This document shows positions 33,661 to 41,371 of a stretch of DNA of 41,559 nt, piece after piece. The notes under the pieces were generated by a model. That model searched no databases and had not been told where the DNA came from. It worked only from the letters and a program-made list of their open reading frames with translations. The first letter of the stretch is position 1. The number at the start of each line of letters is the position of its first letter. Source of the stretch: DATDRM01 sp035291705 (GTDB lineage Bacteria; Chloroflexota; Anaerolineae; Anaerolineales; UBA4823); the NCBI GenBank assembly GCA_035291705.1, contig DATDRM010000139.1, positions 1 to 41,559 of the forward strand. Direction: 5' to 3'. Made by a program: the position numbers and the translations under genes.

Positions 33661-33690
33661 AATAAACAAGCGCACCAGCAGCTGGTGCGC
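33661..33690 (-). terminator. Terminator of the S1-like gene
   Basis: GCGCACCAG (33670-33678) pairs with CTGGTGCGC (33682-33690) around a 3-nt loop; on the minus strand TTGTTTATTT follows. Confidence 0.7.
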
Positions 33691-33707
33691 CTGTTCGATC
33701 AAAGGAA

Positions 33708-35201
33708 TTAATTATCGCTTTCAGAGCCAGATGGCGCTTCACCCATCTCTTCCGTATCAGCGCTTACCACTTCTTCCATCTCAGCCGGCGCTTCGACCAT
33801 CTCTTCCATCTCTACGCTTTCCACCGCCTCAGGTTCAGGCGGCACCTCACCCATCTCTGCGCTCGCCACCACTTCAGGCTCCAGAGGCGCTTCGCTCATC
33901 TCTTCTGCCTGTGCGTCTACCTCCACCTGGGCCATTTCGGTCAAAGTGGGTGCGGCTTCTTCGCCGTGAGCTTCTTCGACCACCTCGGCCAGGGTGGTCT
34001 TCCAATCCAGGTCGGCGTATGCGGGTGAGTCAACTTTCCGCAGGCTTAGTCCGATGCGATGCCGCTCCGGTTCGATTTTGATCACTCGCAAGGTGAGTAC
34101 ATCCCCTTCGTGGACGACCTCTTTGGGATGTGCCACGCGCTGCTCGCTGAGTTCCGAGATATGGATCAGGCCCTCCATCTCTTCACCCAAACGGGCAAAA
34201 GCGCCAAACTTGGTCAGGTGGGTGATCGTCCCCTCCACCAGCTGCCCCTCGCGGATATGCTCCGTCTTTTTGACCCAGGGGTCCTCCTGGAGTTGGCGAA
34301 TGGACAGGCCAATGCGCTTGCGCTCGCGATCGATTCCGATGACCTTTACCTTGACTTCCTGTCCAACGCGCAACACCTCCTTGGGATGTTCAATCCGCTC
34401 CCAGGAGATTTCCGAGAGGTGCACCAGGCCATCTGCTCCATCAATATTGACGAAGGCGCCAAATTCGGCCAGGCTGGTAACCCGGCCAAGACGAATATCG
34501 CCCTCGGCCAACTCATCCAGTAAGCGCTCCTTGAGCGTCTCGCGCGTCTCCTGCAGTGCAGCCCGCTCCGAGAGGATCAAGCGCCGTCGTTCGCGATCCA
34601 CTTCGATCACCACCACCGTGATTGGGTCATTGACCATCGCCCCCCAGCGTTGTTCGGGGGTGCTTCCGCTAGCGTCCAAGCGCCGAAGCACGCTGACTTG
34701 TGAGGCCGGTACAAAGCCACGCAACTGGCCCATGGGTACGATCAGGCCGCCTTTATTGAAACCAATGATCTTACCTTCGTAGGACTTTCCCGAAGCCAGC
34801 AAGGATTCGGCGAGTTGCCAGTCTTGCTCTTCGAGGGCGCGCACATAAGACAGCTGCACAACGCCATTGGGATCCTCTGGATTCACCACGTAGACCGGGA
34901 TCTCCTGGCCAACGGCAAACGCCGCCCGCGCGGCCGAGTCGACTTGATCCAACTCGCGTGCTGGAATGATGCCCTCTGATTTTGTACCGATGCTGACCAA
35001 AACTTCGTTTTCGCCGATGCTGGCGATCACCCCCGTGCGAATCTCGCCTTGCTGTGGGAAGTCCAAACCCAGGCCTTGTTCCTCGAGTAAAGTCTCCATC
35101 GAGGCCTGTTTTTCGGTCGCTGGTTCTTGGTTTTGTTCTTCTAACGGTTGCCCGCTCTCAGCGAAAGCCTCCTGCCCAGTGGGGGCATTATTCTGGTCCA
35201 T
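33708..35201 (-). CDS. Ribosomal protein S1-like, four S1 domains
   Basis: 497 residues. S1 proteins bind mRNA and help load it on the 30S subunit. Four S1 domains: about 52-121 (GEIRTGVIASIGENEVLVSI), 135-205 (GKSYEGKIIGFNKGGLIVPM), 221-290 (GDIRLGRVTSLAEFGAFVNI) and 308-378 (GQLVEGTITHLTKFGAFARL). The tail (about 420-497) is a repetitive acidic Glu/Ala/Pro/Met region, for example EEMVEAPAEMEEVVSADTEE. This four-domain form with an acidic tail is common outside Proteobacteria, which have six domains. It could be RpsA or an S1-domain regulator. It is divergent from the chelatase gene. Confidence 0.85.
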   Translation of the reverse strand: MDQNNAPTGQEAFAESGQPLEEQNQEPATEKQASMETLLEEQGLGLDFPQQGEIRTGVIASIGENEVLVSIGTKSEGIIPARELDQVDSAARAAFAVGQEIPVYVVNPEDPNGVVQLSYVRALEEQDWQLAESLLASGKSYEGKIIGFNKGGLIVPMGQLRGFVPASQVSVLRRLDASGSTPEQRWGAMVNDPITVVVIEVDRERRRLILSERAALQETRETLKERLLDELAEGDIRLGRVTSLAEFGAFVNIDGADGLVHLSEISWERIEHPKEVLRVGQEVKVKVIGIDRERKRIGLSIRQLQEDPWVKKTEHIREGQLVEGTITHLTKFGAFARLGEEMEGLIHISELSEQRVAHPKEVVHEGDVLTLRVIKIEPERHRIGLSLRKVDSPAYADLDWKTTLAEVVEEAHGEEAAPTLTEMAQVEVDAQAEEMSEAPLEPEVVASAEMGEVPPEPEAVESVEMEEMVEAPAEMEEVVSADTEEMGEAPSGSESDN

Positions 35202-35238
35202 ATATTTGAGTACTCCGGGTTGATTAATCTAGAATTAC

Positions 35239-35267
35239 ATTATAAAGGGTAAAAGATAACTTGGCAA
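35239..35267 (-). promoter_or_regulatory. Promoter of the S1-like gene
   Basis: Minus-strand TTGCCA (35262-35267), 17-bp spacer, TATAAT (35239-35244). Confidence 0.75.
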
Positions 35268-35270
35268 CCT

Positions 35271-35298
35271 TTGTGATAAGATTGGGCTCGGTTATAAT
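35271..35298 (+). promoter_or_regulatory. Promoter of the chelatase gene
   Basis: TTGTGA (35271-35276), 16-bp spacer, TATAAT (35293-35298), about 20 nt before the start codon. AGAGG (35307-35311) lies just upstream of the ATG. Confidence 0.65.
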
Positions 35299-35318
35299 GA
35301 GGCCGAAGAGGTCGACAG

Positions 35319-36413
35319 ATGCCACCCATCTATCCATTTACAGCCATCGTGGGCCAGGAGAGAATGAGGCGCGCCCTGGTCATGAACGCGGTTTCCCCGC
35401 GCATCGGCGGAGTGTTGATCCGCGGCGAGCGTGGGACCGCCAAATCAACCGCGGCGCGCGCCCTGGCGGCCTTGTTGCCCCACGTGCCAGTGGTTAAAGA
35501 CTGCCGTTTTGGTTGCGACCCCGACCGCCCCACCACCTGGTGCACAGAGTGCCGGGAGCGTTCCACCGGCGGCGATCCGCTGCCGGTAGAATTGAAGCCC
35601 ACGCCTTTCATTAACCTGCCCGTTTCGGCGACCGAAGACCGCGTCGTCGGGACACTCGACATCGAAAAGGCCATCCAGAAAGGCGAACGCCGCTTCGAAC
35701 CGGGCGTGCTCGCTGCCGCAAACCGCGGTATGCTCTACATCGACGAGGTCAACCTGCTGGACGATCACGTGGTGGATTTGTTGCTGGACTCGGCGGCGAT
35801 GGGCATGAACATCGTTGAACGCGAGGGCATCTCTTTCTCGCACCCTGCCCGCTTTATCCTGGTGGGCACGATGAACCCGGAGGAAGGCGACCTGCGCCCC
35901 CAGCTGCTCGACCGCTTCGCTTTGTCCGTCGAAATCCACGGCATTCGCGACGCCCGCGAGCGGGTCCTGATCATGGAACGCAACCTGGCCTTCGAGGCCG
36001 ATCCAGACGGCTTCCGCCACCAATGGCTGCCGCGCGAAGTAGACCTCTCACGCCAGATCGAACAGGCCCAGAAAATCCTCGAGGGAGTCACCTACACCCA
36101 GCGTGACCTGTTAGGGATTGCTGCTCTGACGGCCTCTCTGAACGTCGATGGCCATCGCTCCGACTTGGTGATCTTGAAAACCGCCCGCGCCCACGCAGCC
36201 TTCGAGGGGCGTACAGCCATCAGCGATCGGGATGTCGCCTTGGCGGCCGAGCTCGCCCTCCCCCACCGCATAAAACGCGGCCCATTCCAGCTGTCCGAAA
36301 TCACTATGGAAGACCTGCAAGAGCGCATCGATCAACTGCAGGGTGGGTCTTCGGCCGGCGAACCTGAGCCTGTGCCCGAAGAGCTCGAAACCATCGAAAA
36401 AAAAAAGGCGTAA
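35319..36413 (+). CDS. ChlI-type AAA+ chelatase subunit (zero-frame product of the chlD-like gene)
   Basis: 364 residues. Walker A GERGTAKST (36-44), Walker B with GMLYIDEVNLLDDH, and the sensor region NPEEGDLRPQLLDRFALSVE. A Cys cluster (Cys62, Cys66, Cys75, Cys78 in CRFGCDPDRPTTWCTECRE) is typical of the ChlI/BchI-like subunits that in many bacteria lack photosynthesis and go with cobalt chelatase. It ends EKKKA-stop, the stop lying 4 nt after the slippery A run. It may be a stand-alone small subunit, while the frameshifted product carries the VWA domain. CobN is not in the window, so metal specificity is inferred. Confidence 0.88.
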   Translation: MPPIYPFTAIVGQERMRRALVMNAVSPRIGGVLIRGERGTAKSTAARALAALLPHVPVVKDCRFGCDPDRPTTWCTECRERSTGGDPLPVELKPTPFINLPVSATEDRVVGTLDIEKAIQKGERRFEPGVLAAANRGMLYIDEVNLLDDHVVDLLLDSAAMGMNIVEREGISFSHPARFILVGTMNPEEGDLRPQLLDRFALSVEIHGIRDARERVLIMERNLAFEADPDGFRHQWLPREVDLSRQIEQAQKILEGVTYTQRDLLGIAALTASLNVDGHRSDLVILKTARAHAAFEGRTAISDRDVALAAELALPHRIKRGPFQLSEITMEDLQERIDQLQGGSSAGEPEPVPEELETIEKKKA

Positions 36414-36450
36414 GCCAGGAGATTCAGGAAGAGGGCTCTGACCAGGGTCC
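36397..36450 (+). other. Candidate programmed -1 frameshift site
   Basis: A10 run at 36397-36406 followed by G. In the zero frame the codons are AAA AAA AAG, so the heptamer A AAA AAG (36401-36407) is the known efficient -1 slippery site. The zero-frame TAA is at 36411-36413. The -1 frame stays open from the A run into the VWA region. Possible stimulators: GGC-GTAA-GCC (36407-36416) and the hairpin GGGCTCT-GACC-AGGGTCC (36433-36450, two G-U pairs). A homopolymer error or transcriptional slippage are alternatives. Confidence 0.75.
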
Positions 36451-37357
36451 ATTGAAGCCGACCCGGCAGAGCGTTTTCGATTCAGGCAATGCCACCTGGT
36501 GGGAGGGGGGTGAGAAGATCAAGATCGGCCAATCCTTTGCGCCGCGCAAACTTGACACCCCCCTGGATCATTTAACCCGCAAGAAAACCGGCCGGCGCTC
36601 GCGCACTCACACCGAGCGCAAGCGCGGGCGCTATATCCAATCCCGGCCAGCCAAGGGCGAGGCCGACGATCTAGCCTTCGATGCCACCCTGCGCGCTGCG
36701 GCTCCCTACCAGCACCAGCGCCGCGAGCAGCGCAAGCGAGTGGCTTTCGCTATTCAGCCCAGCGACTTCCAGCGCAAGGTGCGCGTCAAGCGCACCGCTA
36801 ACCTGGTGCTTTTCGTCGTGGACGCTTCCTGGTCGATGGCCGTAGCCGAGAGGATGGTCGCCACGAAGGGCGCTATCCTTTCCCTGCTCACCGATGCCTA
36901 CCAGCGCCGCGATCGCGTCGGGCTGATCGTCTTCCAAAAGGACCGCGCCACCATGGTGCTGCCCCCCACCAATTCGATCCAGCTGGCCCGCCGTGCCTTG
37001 GCCGATATCCCCGTCGGTGGGAAAACACCGCTTTCCGCCGGCCTGTACCTGGCGCACCAGATCATCTTTCGCGAGCGGACGCTCCATCCAGACGTGATGC
37101 CGTTGCTTATCCTGCTCACCGATGGAGCCGGCAACGTCTCCATGAGCGGCCTGCCCCCCCAGGCGGAGGCTCACCGCATCGCTGACCGGCTCACCGATGA
37201 CAGGATTCGCTGTGTGGTCATCAATATGGAACATGCAGCCTTCGACCAGGGGCTGGCCCAGGCCCTGGCCGAGCACCTGGCTGCCCCCTGCTACACCCTA
37301 AGCGAGCTGAAGGCCGAAAACCTGTACCGCGCCGTGCGCGAAGAGATGGGGGGATGA
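36407..37357 (+). CDS. ChlD-type VWA part, probably translated as a frameshift extension
   Basis: 316 residues in the -1 frame relative to the ATPase, giving a predicted 679-residue ATPase+VWA protein. An acidic/basic linker is followed by a VWA domain (about residues 130-316 of this part) with the MIDAS DASWSM, VGGKTPLSAG and LLTDGAGNVSM. This is the ChlD/BchD or CobT-like arrangement that binds the catalytic subunit. A TTG at 36452 is the first possible independent start, but has only weak AGGG upstream. The joint product is the expected length of ChlD proteins, which favours frameshifting. Confidence 0.82.
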   Translation, partial: GVSQEIQEEGSDQGPLKPTRQSVFDSGNATWWEGGEKIKIGQSFAPRKLDTPLDHLTRKKTGRRSRTHTERKRGRYIQSRPAKGEADDLAFDATLRAAAPYQHQRREQRKRVAFAIQPSDFQRKVRVKRTANLVLFVVDASWSMAVAERMVATKGAILSLLTDAYQRRDRVGLIVFQKDRATMVLPPTNSIQLARRALADIPVGGKTPLSAGLYLAHQIIFRERTLHPDVMPLLILLTDGAGNVSMSGLPPQAEAHRIADRLTDDRIRCVVINMEHAAFDQGLAQALAEHLAAPCYTLSELKAENLYRAVREEMGG

Positions 37358-37358
37358 A

Positions 37359-37395
37359 GCGTGATGCGTGATGCGTGATACGTAACGCGAGGCGT
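37359..37395 (+). repeat. Short tandem repeat of GCGTGAT
   Basis: Three exact copies of GCGTGAT (37359-37379) followed by decayed copies ACGTAAC and GCGAGGC. It lies between the chelatase locus and the first peptidase gene. Confidence 0.8.
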
Positions 37396-37425
37396 AAATT
37401 GAAAAAATGTCTAGATATTGCAGAA

Positions 37426-38937
37426 ATGAGTAAACAACTCTCATTTTTTTCAATATCCTCAATTCAATTGCTCATTCTACTCTTTACAACTGTTCTCGCT
37501 GCTTGCACCGAGGTTGGCGCCAGCCAGCCCCAGTCCACCACCACGCCGACCATCGCTCCACAGTCGTCTGCTCCTGTTAAAGCAACAGCCAGCCCATCCT
37601 CCCAGGCGATGCCCTCCCAGACTCCGCTCCAACCCGAGTTGCCCTTCAGCCAATACTCTCTGTCTGCCGTCCTGGACTATGATCTGCATTCCCTGACCGT
37701 GGAAGAGGGAATCCATTATGTGAACCACGCCAGCGCGCCGCTGCCCGACCTGCTCCTGCTGGTCGAACCTAATCGCTATCTCGGCGGGTTTACCCTGAAG
37801 GAGATTGCCTGGGAGGACGGCTCACCGGTCTCCGGCTATGCCCTGTCTGGCCCTGAACTGCGCCTGCCATTGGAACAACCTTTGCAGCCTGGAGCCAGCC
37901 TCGGCTTATCTTTATCCTATGAAATCAACCTTCCGCAACAGCTAGCGCCCTTCGGCTACACCGAGCGCCAGGCCAACCTGGGGAACTGGTATCCCTACGC
38001 CCCGCCTTTCACCCCCGGCGGGGGTTGGTTGGTGCGCGCCGACGCCGATTATGGAGAACATTTAGCATATGACATGGCCGACTTCCAGGTCGAGATCCGG
38101 CTGGCGCGTCCCTCCGCCGCCACCGGCGAGCCGCTGACGGTAGCAGCCAGTGCGCTGCCGCAAATCGACGGGGACACTTACCGTTACCGGCTGGCAGCGG
38201 CGCGCAACTTCGCCTGGTCGGTCAGCCACCTTTACCAGGTGCAGTCGGCGACCGTAGAAGGCATCACGGTGACCGCTTACTCCTTCCCTTTCCATCCATC
38301 GGCCGACGAACCGGCTCTGCTTGGGACAGCCAAAGCCCTGTCTGCCTTCAACGAACTGTTCAGCCCCTACCCGCACGACAGCCTGAGCGTGGTCGAGGGC
38401 GACTTCCTGGACGGCATGGAATACGATGGCCTGATCTTCTTGAGCCATGCCTTCTATGACTTCTATCCCGGCGATCAGAAGAGCAACCTGGCCCTCATCG
38501 CCGCCCACGAGGTCGCCCACCAGTGGTGGTATGGCCTGGTCGGCAATGACCAGGCCGACGAGCCCTGGCTAGACGAGGCGCTGAGCACCTACAGCGAGCT
38601 GTTATTCTATGAGAAGGTCTACCCCGACCTGGCAGACTGGTGGTGGCAGAACCGCATCTACTTCCATAAGCCGGAAGGGTGGGTGGACAGTTCGATCTAC
38701 GCCTACGGCCTTAATGACTTCTATCCCTATCGCAACGCCGTCTACTTGCGCGGAGCGCTGTTCCTGGGGGAATTGCGCCAGGTGATGGGGGACGAAGCCT
38801 TTTTTGATTTCCTGCACGACTACTTGGGTCAATTCACCTACCGCCAGGCCACCGGCGACGATTTTTTCGCCCTGCTGGCAGAGCATACCTCCGCCGACCT
38901 GAGCAACCTGATCGACGCTTACTTCGCCAACCGCTGA
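37426..38937 (+). CDS. M1-like metallopeptidase lipoprotein (paralogue 1)
   Basis: 503 residues from the ATG at 37426, chosen so that the lipoprotein signal (MSKQLSFFSISSIQLLILLF, then lipobox LAAC) is N-terminal; no clear Shine-Dalgarno. A Thr/Ser/Pro linker leads to an N-terminal beta domain (SLTVEEGIHYVNHAS), then the catalytic gluzincin domain with AAHEVAHQWWYGLVGNDQAD (HExxH) and EPWLDEALSTYSELLFYE (third ligand Glu). The GAMEN exopeptidase motif is replaced by LDGMEYDGL, so it may not be a standard aminopeptidase. Extracellular, membrane-anchored. A close paralogue follows 28 bp downstream. Confidence 0.88.
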   Translation: MSKQLSFFSISSIQLLILLFTTVLAACTEVGASQPQSTTTPTIAPQSSAPVKATASPSSQAMPSQTPLQPELPFSQYSLSAVLDYDLHSLTVEEGIHYVNHASAPLPDLLLLVEPNRYLGGFTLKEIAWEDGSPVSGYALSGPELRLPLEQPLQPGASLGLSLSYEINLPQQLAPFGYTERQANLGNWYPYAPPFTPGGGWLVRADADYGEHLAYDMADFQVEIRLARPSAATGEPLTVAASALPQIDGDTYRYRLAAARNFAWSVSHLYQVQSATVEGITVTAYSFPFHPSADEPALLGTAKALSAFNELFSPYPHDSLSVVEGDFLDGMEYDGLIFLSHAFYDFYPGDQKSNLALIAAHEVAHQWWYGLVGNDQADEPWLDEALSTYSELLFYEKVYPDLADWWWQNRIYFHKPEGWVDSSIYAYGLNDFYPYRNAVYLRGALFLGELRQVMGDEAFFDFLHDYLGQFTYRQATGDDFFALLAEHTSADLSNLIDAYFANR

Positions 38938-38965
38938 GCGGGGATCAGAGTAGTGTGGTATACGC

Positions 38966-39037
38966 ATGAACACGGAAATCAGGGATAATAGAAAAGGCTT
39001 CTCTAAAATCAGTGTAATTCCGCGCAAATCCGTGAAC
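38966..39037. repeat. Repeat-like sequence at the start of paralogue 2
   Basis: GAACACGGAAAT at 38968-38979 and AAATCCGTGAAC at 39026-39037 bracket a low-complexity segment with the CACGG/CCGTG cores inverted. This resembles short intergenic repeats seen in many environmental genomes. It overlaps the annotated start. Confidence 0.4.
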
Positions 39038-40606
39038 CATACTTCCCATTATTTGCTCCCCGCGCGGCTGTTGCTGATTCTGGCCATACTTGTCATCTTT
39101 TTTACAGCCTGCACGAGCCAGGTCCCCGCGCCGGCGACATCCATCTCACCCGGCCTAACTCAAACCACTCCACCGCCCGAAGCAAGGGCTATCACGGAAA
39201 CAGCGCTTCCCCCCACCCAGACTCAATCTCCGACTGCCTCCCCCATCGCCGGCGATCCGCTGGCCACTCCCCCGCCAGAAGAAGAAAAGAACCCTAACAC
39301 CCAATATATCCTCACCGTCGAAATGGATTACGCCCGCCACCACTTGACGGTCGCAGAGCAAATCGTTTATACCAATCGTTCGGCCGAGCGAAGCTCGACC
39401 GAGCCAATTCCCGATCTGCTGCTGATCGTCGAGCCGACACGCTACCCGGCCGTGTTCCATCTGAAGAGCCTGTCCTGGCAGGACGGGCGGCCCGTCGAAG
39501 ACTACCAGCAGGATCTCGGGCAGTTGCACATCCCCCTGCCGCAGCCCCTGCCTCTCGGTGAGGCAGTGACCCTATCGATATCTTACGAACTGGACCTGCC
39601 CTCCCCCGACCCGACTTTTTATGGGCGGCCGGTGCCCTTCGGCTACTCCCCTCGCCAGGCCAACCTGGTCGACTGGTACCCTTTCCTGCCCCCCTATCTC
39701 CCCGGGCAGGGCTGGCAGGCGCACCAGGCCGGCCCCTTCGGCGAACATCTCGTGTACGAATCTGCTGATTTCCAGGTGAACATCCGCCTCGAAGATTCCA
39801 ACCAGGATCTGCTCATTGCCGCCAGCGCACCCGCCGCGCGCGATGGGGACTGGTATCGCTACCGGCACGCCTCGGCCCGCAACTTCGCCTGGTCGGTCAG
39901 CGACCAGTACGTGGTGTCCACGGCCCAAGTTGGCCCGCTGACGGTCCTGGGCTACGCCTTCCCGGTAAACGCCGCGGCCGGCGAGACCGCCCTGCAGGCG
40001 ACCGCCGATGCCCTGGTTCTCTTCAACGACCTGTACGGCCCGTATCCTCATGAGACTTTAACGCTCGTCGAAGCCGACTTCCTGGACGGCATGGAGTACG
40101 ACGGCCTGTACTTCCTGAGCAAGGGCTTCTACAACCTGTACTCCGGCACACCGGCGGATTATCTTACTGCCATCGCCGCCCACGAGACCGCCCACCAGTG
40201 GTGGTACGGCCTGGTGGGCAACGACCAGGCCCTCGAACCCTGGCTGGACGAAGCCCTGTGCACCTATAGCGAGCGCATCTTCTACGAAAACCTGCACCCC
40301 GAGGCGCTCGATTGGTGGTGGACCTATCGCATAAACTACTTTAAGCCGGAAGGCTGGGTGGATGGCAGCATCTACAACCCGCAGGGATACCGCGCTTACC
40401 ACCACGCCGTCTATCTCAACGGGGCCGTGTTCCTGGAGGACCTGCGCCAGGCGATCGGCGATCAGGCTTTCTTCGCTTTTCTTTCGGGCTATGCTGAGCA
40501 GTACACTCACCGGGTGGCGACGGGCGATGATTTCTTTGCCATGCTGGGGAACCACAGCATGACCGATTTAACGCTTCTGCTCGACGAGTATTTTCAGAAC
40601 CATTGA
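38966..40606 (+). CDS. M1-like metallopeptidase lipoprotein (paralogue 2)
   Basis: 546 residues as read from ATG 38966. The first 25 or so residues come from repeat-like DNA, and a GTG at 39032 is a plausible later start, which leaves the lipoprotein signal ARLLLILAILVIFFTACTSQ (lipobox FTAC) N-terminal. The rest aligns along its whole length with paralogue 1: same linker, same beta domain, PFGYSPRQANLVDWYPFLPP, AAHETAHQWWYGLVGNDQAL and EPWLDEALCTYSERIFYENL, and the same GMEYDGL in place of GAMEN. A tandem duplication is the simplest explanation. Extracellular peptidase; substrate unknown. Confidence 0.87.
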   Translation: MNTEIRDNRKGFSKISVIPRKSVNHTSHYLLPARLLLILAILVIFFTACTSQVPAPATSISPGLTQTTPPPEARAITETALPPTQTQSPTASPIAGDPLATPPPEEEKNPNTQYILTVEMDYARHHLTVAEQIVYTNRSAERSSTEPIPDLLLIVEPTRYPAVFHLKSLSWQDGRPVEDYQQDLGQLHIPLPQPLPLGEAVTLSISYELDLPSPDPTFYGRPVPFGYSPRQANLVDWYPFLPPYLPGQGWQAHQAGPFGEHLVYESADFQVNIRLEDSNQDLLIAASAPAARDGDWYRYRHASARNFAWSVSDQYVVSTAQVGPLTVLGYAFPVNAAAGETALQATADALVLFNDLYGPYPHETLTLVEADFLDGMEYDGLYFLSKGFYNLYSGTPADYLTAIAAHETAHQWWYGLVGNDQALEPWLDEALCTYSERIFYENLHPEALDWWWTYRINYFKPEGWVDGSIYNPQGYRAYHHAVYLNGAVFLEDLRQAIGDQAFFAFLSGYAEQYTHRVATGDDFFAMLGNHSMTDLTLLLDEYFQNH

Positions 40607-40678
40607 GCCAACGTACCGGGTCTGGTGCATTATCATTATTTAACCCAAGTTGCTACCCTGAAGGAAACCGCCACCTAT

Positions 40679-40812
40679 TGTCATGCTGAGCGGAGCGAAG
40701 CATCCCTGGAACGTTCGTTTTAGTAGAATCTACAGGGATTATTCGCCCCCCAACTCGCTCCTTCATCTAGCCTTACCTAAGGACAAGGCTATAGGATGCT
40801 CAGAATTACACA
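40679..40812. repeat. Intergenic dispersed repeat, two inverted arms
   Basis: The left arm (40679-40705) contains CTGAGCGGAGCGAAG. The right arm, GGATGCTCAGAATTACACA (40794-40812), is a decayed inverted copy lacking about 9 internal bases. AGGACAAGGCT (40780-40790) lies between. Blocks match 18511-18541. Confidence 0.65.
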
Positions 40813-40882
40813 TAGCAACGTGAGTTATTTATTAGAATTAATATAAGTGATTCTTTCGTCGTAGTAGTAGAGGCTGGGGATA

Positions 40883-41170
40883 TGTGGAGAAAAAGGGGTT
40901 TGGGTGATCTTGTCCGTAAATGTGGGGCAATGGGTGAGGACAAAGGCAAATGCGGGGGACACAGGGGGCGATTTTATCCCCAGCCGGAAGGGGATAAGTT
41001 GTGGGCGATATGTGCAGTTTTGGCTGCCCTAAAGAGCGTTTCGCCATCTGGGTCTGCGTGAGAAAACCCCGCCAGATATGGGGGTGGGGTTTGCGGCGAT
41101 AATTCGAACAAACGGACGAAGAATCCCCAATTCGAGGCATTTATCCACAGTTTTCCGCGAGTTATCCACA
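40883..41170. other. Cluster of DnaA boxes, oriC-like intergenic region
   Basis: Two exact TTATCCACA boxes in the same orientation at 41141-41149 and 41162-41170, start to start 21 bp. One-mismatch boxes: TGTGGAGAA (40883-40891) and TTATCCCCA (40974-40982). The latter is in a perfect hairpin TTATCCCC/GGGGATAA (40974-40981, 40990-40997). No gene seen in 40607-41371. No dnaA gene is visible, so this may be an origin, a DnaA-titration site or a DnaA-regulated promoter. Confidence 0.5.
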
Positions 41171-41223
41171 CAAAACACGCCCAGGGATTCGCCATGCTGC
41201 GCACCCACACCCCCATATATGGC
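41071..41223. repeat. 16-bp inverted repeat around the two exact DnaA boxes
   Basis: GCCAGATATGGGGGTG (41071-41086) and CACCCCCATATATGGC (41208-41223) are inverted copies with one mismatch, separated by 121 bp that contain both TTATCCACA boxes. Confidence 0.7.
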
Positions 41224-41245
41224 AACAAAAACCGGAAATTGGTAC

Positions 41246-41273
41246 TTGACAAAGCGCAAAATTAGACTATAAT
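41246..41273 (+). promoter_or_regulatory. Consensus promoter of the right-edge gene
   Basis: A perfect TTGACA (41246-41251), 16-bp spacer and perfect TATAAT (41268-41273). Expected to be strong unless repressed. Confidence 0.85.
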
Positions 41274-41329
41274 CTATGTTAGATATATATCTAACATAGT
41301 CGTGTATCTAACGCAGCTATATGTCTAAT
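41261..41329. promoter_or_regulatory. Operator: 26-bp palindrome and TTAGAY half-site array
   Basis: A perfect 26-bp palindrome (41274-41299) with core GTTAGAT/ATCTAAC covers the transcription start. Further half-sites ATTAGAC (41261-41267), ATCTAAC (41306-41312) and GTCTAAT (41323-41329) lie at 17-bp steps from palindrome half-sites (41261 to 41278; 41289 to 41306 to 41323). A dimeric repressor with flanking sites is likely; a PadR-like regulator is one possibility. Confidence 0.7.
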
Positions 41330-41371
41330 TGTACAGATCCGGTTGAGGTGTGTGTCTGTTGGGAGGACGCC

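Noticed and set aside
36452..36460. TTG start for a separate ChlD gene
   Set aside because: Weak ribosome site; the frame is open upstream to the slippery run, so a frameshift product explains it better.
27975..37357. A photosynthesis gene cluster (PUCC transporter plus ChlI/ChlD)
   Set aside because: The two loci are far apart with housekeeping genes between, no other bch genes are seen, and the chelatase has the Cys cluster typical of cobalt-chelatase-type subunits.
40607..41371. Protein-coding genes in the 765-bp intergenic region
   Set aside because: Only short frames without ribosome sites occur, and they run through repeats, DnaA boxes and the operator array.
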